This document shows, one piece after another, positions 8,542 to 15,541 of a stretch of DNA of 64,000 nucleotides. Source of the stretch: an uncultured Aquimarina sp. Lineage in GTDB: Bacteria > Bacteroidota > Bacteroidia > Flavobacteriales > Flavobacteriaceae. The DNA is taken from assembly GCF_947495315.1 (NCBI RefSeq), contig NZ_CANLYD010000003.1:1-64000 (forward strand), given 5' to 3'. The notes beneath the pieces were generated by a model. The model saw only the letters and a list, made by a program, of their open reading frames with translations, did not search any database and was not told the DNA's origin. Position 1 is the stretch's first letter, and the number at the start of each line of letters is the position of its first letter. The position numbers and the translations under genes were made by a program.

Positions 8542-9414
8542 TTAAGTCAGGTGCTTTTGAGCTTTATAAGAAGAGCGAACCAAAGCTCCACTTTCTACAT
8601 GTCTGAAGCCCATTTCTAACCCTATCTCTTCGTATTTTTTAAATTGATCTGGTGTAATGAATTGTTTTACTGGTAAATGTTTTTTGCTCGGTTGTAGGTA
8701 TTGTCCGATAGTTACGATATCAAGATTTACGGCTCTTAAGTCTTTAAGAACTTGTATAACTTCTTCTTCAGTTTCACCAAGACCTAGCATGATTCCACTT
8801 TTTGTACGATTGATACCGTTATCCTTTAGGTATTTAAGAACCTGAAGGCTTTGTTCATATTTAGCCTGAATACGGACTTCTCTTGTAAGTCTTTTCACTG
8901 TTTCCATATTATGTGAAACAACTTCTGGTTTTACAGCAATAATCCTATCGATGTTTTTGGTCTTCCCTTGGAAATCAGGGATTAAAGTTTCTAAGGTAGT
9001 TTCTGGATTCATTCGACGAATTGCCTGAATCGTTTCTGCCCAGATAATTGATCCTCCATCTGCTAAATCATCTCTATCCACAGAGGTTACCACGGCATGT
9101 TTAATATTCATAATTTTAATAGAACGGGCAACTTTTTCAGGTTCTTCCCAATCTACAGTTTCTGGTCTTCCTGTTTTTACACCACAAAAACCGCAAGATC
9201 TGGTACAGATATTACCTAGTATCATGAAAGTAGCAGTACCTTCACTCCAACATTCGCCCATATTAGGGCAACTTCCTGAAGTACATATCGTATGTAAATT
9301 ATATTTATCGACTAAACCACGAAGTTCGGTATATTTTTTTCCGGTTGGTAATTTTACCCGTAACCATTTTGGTTTTCCTTTTGGAGGAGCTACAGTAGTA
9401 ACGTCATTATTCAT
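8542..9414 (-). CDS. lipA: Lipoyl synthase
   Basis: LipA is a radical SAM enzyme that inserts two sulfurs into protein-bound octanoyl groups. The auxiliary cluster motif CTSGSCPNMGEC and the radical SAM motif CTRSCGFC are both present, as is the C-terminal RSSY (VRSSYKAQ) that ligates the auxiliary cluster. From the ATG at 9414 the protein has 290 residues, the family length. A TTG seven codons upstream is in frame, but it overlaps a perfect TAnnTTTG -7 box, so the ATG is chosen. It is the first gene of the probable lipA-gap-kinase unit. Confidence 0.95.
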   Translation of the reverse strand: MNNDVTTVAPPKGKPKWLRVKLPTGKKYTELRGLVDKYNLHTICTSGSCPNMGECWSEGTATFMILGNICTRSCGFCGVKTGRPETVDWEEPEKVARSIKIMNIKHAVVTSVDRDDLADGGSIIWAETIQAIRRMNPETTLETLIPDFQGKTKNIDRIIAVKPEVVSHNMETVKRLTREVRIQAKYEQSLQVLKYLKDNGINRTKSGIMLGLGETEEEVIQVLKDLRAVNLDIVTIGQYLQPSKKHLPVKQFITPDQFKKYEEIGLEMGFRHVESGALVRSSYKAQKHLT

Positions 9415-9432
9415 ACTCAGCAATATTTTGCA

Positions 9433-9440
9433 CAAAAATA
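9433..9440 (-). promoter_or_regulatory. Putative -7 box of lipA
   Basis: On the minus strand TATTTTTG fits TAnnTTTG exactly and ends 18 bp upstream of the lipA ATG. No convincing -33 element is seen at the expected spacing. Confidence 0.5.
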
Positions 9441-9944
9441 CAAAGAAAGCTTAGATTAAAATATAGTTTTAGATATTCTTCTGGATTTTGGTTTGGTTCT
9501 TATAAATCTAATTGTAATGATCAGAATCTTATATGTTATCATGAGGATTATCTAGAAGTTTTGATTTTCTAATAACCTTGTTTTGGTAGTATTATCCTTA
9601 CAAAACACACTTCGGAGGGAATTTTTAGATAAAAAAAATTGAGAATTATGAAATTAGTAATTGTTTAATTTTTTTAGAAAACGATAAAATGTTTTAAATT
9701 GATTTTCAAGCAATTATATTGGTTTTGGTTTAAACATTGATGACGTTTTCAGGGATATTTTCTTTGGTATCTTGAATAAAAATTATGGTAAAACCGTATT
9801 TTTTTTGCGGTTTTTGTGCATAATATGATTTCTTTTCATATTTTTGGCTTACATAATTTTGAGTAGAAATACTTTAAATCATGGTTAAAATTAGCTTAAC
9901 CCCATTTTTTATTCATTAAAAAAAAGTTAAAAAACCAAACACAA
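9441..9944. other. AT-rich gap between lipA and the small orphan gene
   Basis: I see no gene in this stretch. It holds a weak hairpin around 9790-9815 (AAAACCG/CGGTTTT with a T-rich loop) and the 30-nt motif at 9792-9821 that recurs near 35208. The promoter of the gene at 9945 must lie here, but no clear TAnnTTTG at a good distance is visible. Confidence 0.6.
9792..9821 (+). repeat. Intergenic motif, copy 1
   Basis: A 30-nt stretch from AACCGTATTTT to GTTTTTGTGCAT is nearly matched at 35208-35239, where AACCGTATTTT is followed by ATTTTGTCG and TTTTTTATGCAT. The function is unknown, and AT-rich coincidence cannot be excluded. Confidence 0.35.
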
Positions 9945-10178
9945 ATGTCAAAAGAAGATTTAGAACAACAGAAACAATTACAAAAAAACAGGAAACGAGT
10001 AGAAAAGTGGTTAATTAGTAATCAGAATTTTATTAATATAACCGGTATTGAAAAAGAAATATCTGCTCCTAAAGGACTCGTACAGAAATTTATTAAATAC
10101 GATAAGAAAATAAACGATAAATGGATTAATCCATTACACGAGGTCTTAAAAAGAATAGCCACTTTTAGCCTTAGATAG
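9945..10178 (+). CDS. Small conserved-looking protein of unknown function
   Basis: The 77-residue protein is basic and mostly helical, with no signal peptide or membrane segment. The first 25 residues are a charged helix. The middle (NITGIEKEISAPKGLVQKF) reads like a short helix-turn-helix of the kind found in small regulators, and the rest (KIND-KWINPLHEVLKRIATF) resembles the C-terminal helix of such domains. DNA binding is inference only. The gene is isolated by 500 bp upstream and ends before a very strong bidirectional hairpin. I do not recognise a named family. Confidence 0.65.
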   Translation: MSKEDLEQQKQLQKNRKRVEKWLISNQNFINITGIEKEISAPKGLVQKFIKYDKKINDKWINPLHEVLKRIATFSLR

Positions 10179-10203
10179 ATTAAAGTGATTTATTAAGAAG
10201 AAC

Positions 10204-10250
10204 AAAAAGAGAGTTAATTAGATTTTTGAAATCTAATTAACTCTCTTTTT
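10204..10250. terminator. Strong bidirectional terminator, 22-bp perfect stem
   Basis: A 22-bp perfect stem (10204-10225 with 10229-10250) closes a 3-nt loop and is bordered by A and T runs. It lies 25 bp after the plus-strand orphan gene and contains the stop codon of the minus-strand sigma factor, so it can stop transcription from both sides. Confidence 0.85.
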
Positions 10251-10809
10251 TATTGGTAATAATTTCTGCAAGAAGTTTTCTGGCTCTTAGTAATTTTACC
10301 TTTACATTATTCATGGGCTCATCTAATACTTCAGAAATTTCTTTATAACTCAATTCTTGAAAATATCTTAGGTTTATAACCTCTTGATAATGTGGTTTGA
10401 GTTGTTTGATATACCTAAGTAGTTGAGCAAGATTTTGCTCGGTAATCAATTTATCTTCGGGTGTTGGTGTGTCATCTATTATTTTATAAACTACATCATC
10501 AACCTCGGTAGTTGTTTTAGAGCGGATTGATGCATTTTTTTTCCTTAATAGATCAATATGAATATTTTTAGAAATCTGGATTAACCAAGTTTTAAAATTA
10601 TATTCTTCTTTAAATGTGTCTATTTTATCGAATGCTTTAGAAAAACTCTGAATAGATATATCTTCTGCTTCATACTCGTTTTGAGTTCTCTTAAGTTGAA
10701 AATTAAAGACATCATTCCAAAAAGTATCTAAAAGATAATTAAAAGATGCTTGCTTGCCTTCTTTGGCCTTATTTATGTGTTCTGATAGTGTTAATAGTTC
10801 TTTTTCCAA
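10237..10809 (-). CDS. ECF-type RNA polymerase sigma factor
   Basis: The 190-residue protein has the two-domain layout of sigma-70 family ECF factors. Region 2 shows EAEDISIQSFSKAFDKIDTF and FKTWLIQISKNIHIDLLRKK, which contact the -10 element and core. A linker is followed by region 4 with LRYFQELSYKEISEVLDEP and NNVKVKLLRARKLL, a helix-turn-helix for the -35 element. The start is TTG, since no in-frame ATG lies close upstream. No anti-sigma factor is adjacent. The only linked gene is the 68-residue Cys-containing membrane protein, which lies immediately upstream with a 32-bp gap. What activates it is not evident. Confidence 0.92.
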   Translation of the reverse strand: MEKELLTLSEHINKAKEGKQASFNYLLDTFWNDVFNFQLKRTQNEYEAEDISIQSFSKAFDKIDTFKEEYNFKTWLIQISKNIHIDLLRKKNASIRSKTTTEVDDVVYKIIDDTPTPEDKLITEQNLAQLLRYIKQLKPHYQEVINLRYFQELSYKEISEVLDEPMNNVKVKLLRARKLLAEIITNKKES

Positions 10810-10841
10810 TGAAGTGTTTTTGAATGGAAATCGTTGATCAA

Positions 10842-11048
10842 TTATTTGGAGTGCTCTGTTTCATTACAGTTAGCATATTGATCTGGAGTCTTGCCGCACA
10901 TAGAACAAGATTCACCCTCCTTGTTGAGGAAAGGGCTTTGGCTTGCGCAGGTTCCTGCAAATTTTCCATCCTTTTTGGCCCATAGTTTAATGGCAATTCC
11001 TGCAAAGGCTATTAATAGAAGACCAACTGTAAGTAATACCAGTTTCAT
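10842..11048 (-). CDS. Small membrane-anchored protein with a four-Cys motif
   Basis: The 68-residue protein has one N-terminal hydrophobic segment (about residues 3-23), then a soluble tail with Cys34, Cys48, Cys51 and Cys61. The CxxC (CSMC) with two further cysteines suggests metal binding or redox activity, which is inference. The segment could be an uncleaved anchor or a signal peptide. A TATCTTTG -7 box lies just upstream, and the sigma factor follows after 32 bp, so both are probably cotranscribed from this promoter. I recall homologous small proteins near ECF sigma genes in Flavobacteriia, of unknown function. Confidence 0.75.
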   Translation of the reverse strand: MKLVLLTVGLLLIAFAGIAIKLWAKKDGKFAGTCASQSPFLNKEGESCSMCGKTPDQYANCNETEHSK

Positions 11049-11074
11049 AATTTAATACTATCTAAATTAGTGTG

Positions 11075-11082
11075 CAAAGATA
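11075..11082 (-). promoter_or_regulatory. Putative -7 box for the small membrane protein / sigma factor unit
   Basis: Minus-strand TATCTTTG matches TAnnTTTG exactly and ends 26 bp upstream of the ATG at 11048. No TTTG is seen at the -33 position. Confidence 0.5.
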
Positions 11083-11157
11083 CGAAGAAAAATAGCTGAA
11101 ATTATATTTTATAGAAAATTAGATTCATATTCAGACCTAAAAAAAACACGAGTAAAC

Positions 11158-12171
11158 TTAAATTATATTTACCTCGGTTTCTAATAGGATGCCAAATTTT
11201 TCCTTAATGGTTTCTTGAATTTTTTTAGAGAGTTCTAATAGTTCCTGTCCGCTGGCATTATTATAGTTTACCAGTACTAGCGCTTGTTTAGTGTGTACGC
11301 CGGCATCACCCCAGCGTTTCCCTTTATACCCACTTTGTTCGATAAGCCATCCTGCCGGAATTTTAGTGTTATTTTTGTCTACTTGATAAAAAGGAATGTC
11401 TGGGTGCAATTTTTGAAGCTCAGCAAATTTTTTTAAAGGAATTACAGGGTTTTTAAAAAAACTTCCACTATTACCAATTTCTTTGGGATCTGGTAATTTG
11501 CTTTTACGGATAGATATGACTGCTTCTGAAACGTCTTTAATTGTTGGGGATGTAATATTTTCTTCTTTTAATGCGTTTTCAATAGCTCCGTAGCTTGTAT
11601 TCAAAACATGATCTTTAGTAGTTAGCCTAAAAGTCACTTTCGTAATTATATATTTTCCTTTTAATTCGTTCTTAAAAATAGAATTTCTATATCCAAAATT
11701 GCATTCTTCTTTTGTGAAGTGTTTTTTTGCACCACTAGTAACATGAATAGCTTCGCAACTGATAAAACTATCCTTTAGTTCTACACCATATGCACCGATG
11801 TTTTGAATCGGAGCACTGCCAACATATCCAGGTATTAGCGACAGATTTTCTAAACCTCCAAAATTATTATCGATACAGAATTGAACAAAATCATGCCAGT
11901 TTTCTCCGGCATTAGCAGAAACTAACACGGAGCTATCAGATTGAATATTAGTTGTAATTCCCTTAATAGCAATGTATAAAACCAGCGCTTCTAGATTTTG
12001 AGTAAGTAACATATTGCTCCCACCACTGAGAATGAAAATGTTTTTATCCTTATGTATAGAAAGCGTCTCCGTAAGCTCTTTTTCAGAGTTGATTTTTATA
12101 AACTCTGCTGCTTTTACGTTAATACCAAATGTATTATGTTCTTTAAGAGATTTGTTACGTTCTATTTTCAA
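11158..12171 (-). CDS. murB: UDP-N-acetylenolpyruvoylglucosamine reductase
   Basis: MurB reduces UDP-GlcNAc-enolpyruvate to UDP-MurNAc with NADPH and FAD in the cytoplasm. The 337-residue type I protein has the start KSLKEHNTFGINVKA and the FAD-binding ILSGGSNMLL. It also has ENLSLIPGYVGSAPIQNIGAYG, written in part here as SLIPGYVGSAPIQNIGAYG, with the substrate-binding Tyr region FGYRNSIFK. The catalytic NSGSFFKNP carries the proton-donor Ser. The start codon is TTG, which gives the usual family N terminus, and no ATG is near. It lies alone between the aminotransferase (73 bp upstream) and the small membrane gene. Confidence 0.95.
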   Translation of the reverse strand: MKIERNKSLKEHNTFGINVKAAEFIKINSEKELTETLSIHKDKNIFILSGGSNMLLTQNLEALVLYIAIKGITTNIQSDSSVLVSANAGENWHDFVQFCIDNNFGGLENLSLIPGYVGSAPIQNIGAYGVELKDSFISCEAIHVTSGAKKHFTKEECNFGYRNSIFKNELKGKYIITKVTFRLTTKDHVLNTSYGAIENALKEENITSPTIKDVSEAVISIRKSKLPDPKEIGNSGSFFKNPVIPLKKFAELQKLHPDIPFYQVDKNNTKIPAGWLIEQSGYKGKRWGDAGVHTKQALVLVNYNNASGQELLELSKKIQETIKEKFGILLETEVNII

Positions 12172-12244
12172 AAAAAGATGGAATTTAGATTAGCTACTAT
12201 TTTCTTTTTACTTTAAGTTCCGAAATATATGATTATTTATAGTT

Positions 12245-13474
12245 TTATAAGGTAATATTTTCTTCGGCAACTGTAATTGCTTTCTGGTCAGTATATTTCT
12301 CTAATGCCAGTTTTAGAACATTAATAGCTTTTTTAAGATCCCTTCTGTTTAGAACATAAGCTATTCTTACTTGATTCAACCCTACATTAGGACTAGAGTA
12401 AAATCCTGAAGCAGGCGCTAACATGAGGGTTTCGTTATTTACATGAAACTCATCTAATAGCCATTTAGCAAAATGATCTGCATCTTTTATTGGTAATTCT
12501 GCAATACAATAAAAAGCCCCACTTGGCATAGCTACTTTAATACCAGGAATTTGTCTTAATCCTTCAACTAGTGTATCTCTTCTTGTCTTATATTTTGCTA
12601 CAGTTTCAATATAATATGATTCTGGAGCTTCTAGTGCCGCTTCACTGGCAATTTGCGCAAAAGTAGGAGGGCTTAGTCTGGCTTGTGCAAACTTCATGGC
12701 TGTTTCCATAACACTTTTGTTTTTACTTACCATACAGCCTATTCTAGCACCACACATGCTATATCGCTTAGAAACAGAATCAACCACTATGGCGTGATCA
12801 TCAAGAGCTCTTTCTTGCAAAATCGAGTAATGTTCAGAATCTCCGTATACAAACTCCCTATATACCTCATCTGAGATTAGGAATAAATCATATTTAATAG
12901 CTAGTTTGGCTAACTGCTGTATTTCTTCTTTACTATATAAATAACCTGTAGGGTTACCTGGATTACAAATAAGAATAGCCTTTGTTTTAGTTGTAATAAG
13001 CTTTTCGAATTCTTTTACCGGTGGTAATGCAAATCCATTCTCAATTTTAGAGATTACCGGCACCACAGTCACTGTTGACTGGGTAGAAAAACTGTAGTAG
13101 TTAGCATAAAACGGTTCAGGAACAATAATTTCATCACCTGGATCCGTAATACTACCCATTGTGAAAATTAATGCTTCGCTACCTCCTGTAGTGATTAAAA
13201 TATCATCAGAAGATATCGTAATATCATGTTTTGCATAATATCCGGCTAATTTTTTTCTAAAACTTTCAAAACCTGCAGAGTGGCTATAGGCAAGAACATC
13301 TAATTTGTGATTTCTTACAGCATTCATGGCTTCTATGGGCGTTTTGATATCGGGTTGGCCGATATTAAGACGAAAAATATGTTTTCCTTCTTTTACCGCT
13401 TTTTCTGCAAAAGGAGCTAATTTGCGAATCGGTGATTCGGGCATCGCCTTACCTTTACTTGATATTACAGGCAT
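12245..13474 (-). CDS. PLP-dependent class I/II aminotransferase
   Basis: The 409-residue fold type I enzyme has LNIGQPDIKTP near the N terminus, the cofactor-stacking TGGSEALIF, the substrate-binding CNPGNPTGYLYS and the PLP-ring contact ISDEVYREFVY. The Schiff-base lysine lies in DSVSKRYSMCGARIGC, and the C-terminal Arg region is NQVRIAYVLN. The overall pattern is that of the aspartate/prephenate aminotransferase subgroup. The exact amino donor is not clear from sequence alone. It is the first gene of the minus-strand series that continues with murB, 73 bp away. Confidence 0.9.
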   Translation of the reverse strand: MPVISSKGKAMPESPIRKLAPFAEKAVKEGKHIFRLNIGQPDIKTPIEAMNAVRNHKLDVLAYSHSAGFESFRKKLAGYYAKHDITISSDDILITTGGSEALIFTMGSITDPGDEIIVPEPFYANYYSFSTQSTVTVVPVISKIENGFALPPVKEFEKLITTKTKAILICNPGNPTGYLYSKEEIQQLAKLAIKYDLFLISDEVYREFVYGDSEHYSILQERALDDHAIVVDSVSKRYSMCGARIGCMVSKNKSVMETAMKFAQARLSPPTFAQIASEAALEAPESYYIETVAKYKTRRDTLVEGLRQIPGIKVAMPSGAFYCIAELPIKDADHFAKWLLDEFHVNNETLMLAPASGFYSSPNVGLNQVRIAYVLNRRDLKKAINVLKLALEKYTDQKAITVAEENITL

Positions 13475-13578
13475 TCTTTTTAATTTTTAAAATAAAATAG
13501 CAGTAAATTTCCTAAATTATTTAGGATTTAAGTTAATTATTATCATGAATTTTCAAGTATTTTTCTATATTTAGTGTA

Positions 13579-14958
13579 ATGGAGATTTTGTACCTAGATT
13601 TTTATCATTTTCTTAAAGAAAAAGCCCTAATTCTATTTTTAATTGTTTCTTTTGCTTGTAGCGGTCAAGAGGGGTTTAAGCTACCCGATGACCTGCGTAG
13701 TGATAAGATTAAGTTTGAATTGGCTAATAATCTTATTATAATACCAGTAGAGCTTAATGGAGTTCAATTGTCTTTTATTTTAGATACAGGAGTAGGTTCT
13801 ACTATTCTTTTTAGTATAGACAAAAGAGAATCTTTAGAATTAAAAAATGCTTCAAAAATTCTCCTTAGAGGATTAGGAAATGATGAACCTGCAGAGGCAA
13901 TAAAATCCACAGGCAATTTATTAAAAATAGGAAATTCTTATAGTAATGATCATACTGTGTATATGATCTTTGATGAGACTATGAACTTTTCTCCTATGAT
14001 GGGATTTCCAGTTCATGGGATTATAGGTTATGATTTTTTTAAAGAATTTATTCTGGATATTAATTATTCAAAAGAATTCATTAAAATATTTGATTCTAAA
14101 TCCTATAAATATAAAAAATGCAAAAGATGTTACCAGACAGATTTAAATCTAAGTAATGGTAGAAAGAGACCTTTAATTAAGGCTAAATACAAAACAGATA
14201 AAGGTCTAATTGACGTAAACCTTTTATTAGATTCAGGATCTAGTTCGGCACTATGGCTGTTTGAAAACCCTGAGATTAATCTTAATGTTCCGGAAGATTC
14301 TTTTGAAGATTTTTTAGGAACAGGGTTCAATGGAGATATATATGGACAAAAAACAAAAGTTGAAAGCCTACATATAGGAGATTTTAAAATTAATGAAGTC
14401 ACAGCGTCTTTTCCAGATTCTCTTTATATACAGGGAATTTCATTAAAAAACCGTCAAGGCTCTATCGGCGGTAGTGTGCTAAGAAGATTTAATATGATTA
14501 TGGATTATCCTAATCAAAAGATAACTTTTAAAAAGAATAATTTTTTTTATAAACCTTTCCATTATAATATGAGTGGTCTTACCATTCAGCATAGTGGAGT
14601 AAGAGTTTCTAAAGACTATAATATACGTAAAGCTCCTTCTAAACCATCATTAGGTTTTGTAACCAAGGATAATGGTAAAATCTTGGTTAATGTTCTTAAA
14701 GCTGATGCAAGTACTTTTGTGTATTCGTTACAGCCAGAATACAGAATCACTGAGGTTAGACCAAATTCACCTGCAGCGATAGCTGGTTTATTAAAGGGAG
14801 ATAAAGTACTAGGGGTAAATGGTAGAAAGTCTTATCTGTATAAACTTTCGGATTTGAATGATTTGTTTTATTCAGAAGAAGGAAAGAAAATTACAATTAA
14901 AGTAGAACGTCTTGGTGTAGAAATGAAATTTACGTTTTTTCTTAAAAAAGTCATTTAA
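13579..14958 (+). CDS. Exported retropepsin-like aspartyl protease with PDZ domain
   Basis: The 459-residue protein has a hydrophobic export segment (ALILFLIVSFACSGQE) whose Cys lies where a lipobox Cys could be (SFACSG). Two aspartyl protease half-domains follow: one with FILDTGVGSTI (catalytic Asp in DTG) and one with NLLLDSGSSSALW (DSG). A C-terminal PDZ domain reads ITEVRPNSPAAIAGLLKGDK. Both catalytic aspartates are present, so the two lobes probably form one active site within a single chain. It is likely a periplasmic or outer-membrane protease; the substrate is unknown. It is a single-gene unit ending in a bidirectional terminator. Confidence 0.85.
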   Translation: MEILYLDFYHFLKEKALILFLIVSFACSGQEGFKLPDDLRSDKIKFELANNLIIIPVELNGVQLSFILDTGVGSTILFSIDKRESLELKNASKILLRGLGNDEPAEAIKSTGNLLKIGNSYSNDHTVYMIFDETMNFSPMMGFPVHGIIGYDFFKEFILDINYSKEFIKIFDSKSYKYKKCKRCYQTDLNLSNGRKRPLIKAKYKTDKGLIDVNLLLDSGSSSALWLFENPEINLNVPEDSFEDFLGTGFNGDIYGQKTKVESLHIGDFKINEVTASFPDSLYIQGISLKNRQGSIGGSVLRRFNMIMDYPNQKITFKKNNFFYKPFHYNMSGLTIQHSGVRVSKDYNIRKAPSKPSLGFVTKDNGKILVNVLKADASTFVYSLQPEYRITEVRPNSPAAIAGLLKGDKVLGVNGRKSYLYKLSDLNDLFYSEEGKKITIKVERLGVEMKFTFFLKKVI

Positions 14959-14959
14959 A

Positions 14960-14989
14960 AAAGGCTCTACGTTAATTCGCAGAGCCTTT
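14960..14989. terminator. Bidirectional terminator between the protease and DUF1573 genes
   Basis: The stem AAAGGCTCTACG/CGCAGAGCCTTT (one mismatch) closes a 6-nt loop with T-rich flanks on both strands, between two convergent genes. Confidence 0.8.
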
Positions 14990-15011
14990 GTCAGTATATG
15001 TTAGTGTACTT

Positions 15012-15416
15012 CTAGTTCTTTTTTTCCAGAACACTTTTCGTGTCGTCAAGTACAGTACCTTTTATCTTAATAGCTTTGGTAGATTCCTCAGCATTAGAAT
15101 ACACTGTGATAGTTTTACGGATCGGTCCAACTCTTTTTGTATCATATTTCACTTCTATAACTCCTGTTGCTCCAGGTTCAATTGGGTCTTCAGGTTTTTT
15201 AGGGATGGTACATCCGCAACTAGAATATACTCTGGAAATGATCAATGGAGCATTTCCTGTATTTGTGAACTCAAACTGGCGAATACCATCACTACCCTTG
15301 GTAATTTCCCCATAATCGATCACTTCTGATTTAAATTCGATTTTTGCTTTAGCTTCCTGGGCGTTTAGGGTAATCCCCAGAAAACCAATAAATAAAATCA
15401 TCATTACATTTCTCAT
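15012..15416 (-). CDS. Secreted DUF1573 domain protein
   Basis: The 134-residue protein has a signal peptide (MMILFIGFLGITLNAQ) and one DUF1573 immunoglobulin-like domain: YGEITKGSDGIRQFEFTNTG, then SRVYSSCGCTIPKKP with the characteristic CGC, then a Gly/Val-rich strand ending in IKGTVLDD. The family is exported and abundant in Bacteroidota. No enzymatic role is established; the CGC motif may be structural or redox active. A good promoter (TTTTG, 19 bp, TACTTTTA) lies upstream, facing away from valS. Confidence 0.88.
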   Translation of the reverse strand: MRNVMMILFIGFLGITLNAQEAKAKIEFKSEVIDYGEITKGSDGIRQFEFTNTGNAPLIISRVYSSCGCTIPKKPEDPIEPGATGVIEVKYDTKRVGPIRKTITVYSNAEESTKAIKIKGTVLDDTKSVLEKKN

Positions 15417-15437
15417 AACGTAGGTTTTTATAATGTG

Positions 15438-15469
15438 TAAAAGTAGTTACTTTTTATCCAACTTCAAAA
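15438..15469 (-). promoter_or_regulatory. Promoter of the DUF1573 gene
   Basis: On the minus strand TTTTG (15465-15469) is followed after exactly 19 bp by TACTTTTA (15438-15445), a 7 of 8 match to TAnnTTTG, 21 bp before the start codon. Confidence 0.6.
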
Positions 15470-15480
15470 TTGCGAAAGAC

Positions 15481-15511
15481 TTTCACGTTGTCTATATAAT
15501 AATTACTTTTG
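15481..15511 (+). promoter_or_regulatory. Promoter of valS
   Basis: TACTTTTG (15504-15511) fits TAnnTTTG. TTTC at 15481-15484 lies 19 bp upstream as a weak -33 element. The predicted transcript start lies between this box and the ATG at 15542, which argues against an upstream TTG start at 15509. Confidence 0.55.
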
Positions 15512-15541
15512 CACTCTAAATTCCAAAAACCGGACCAAACT

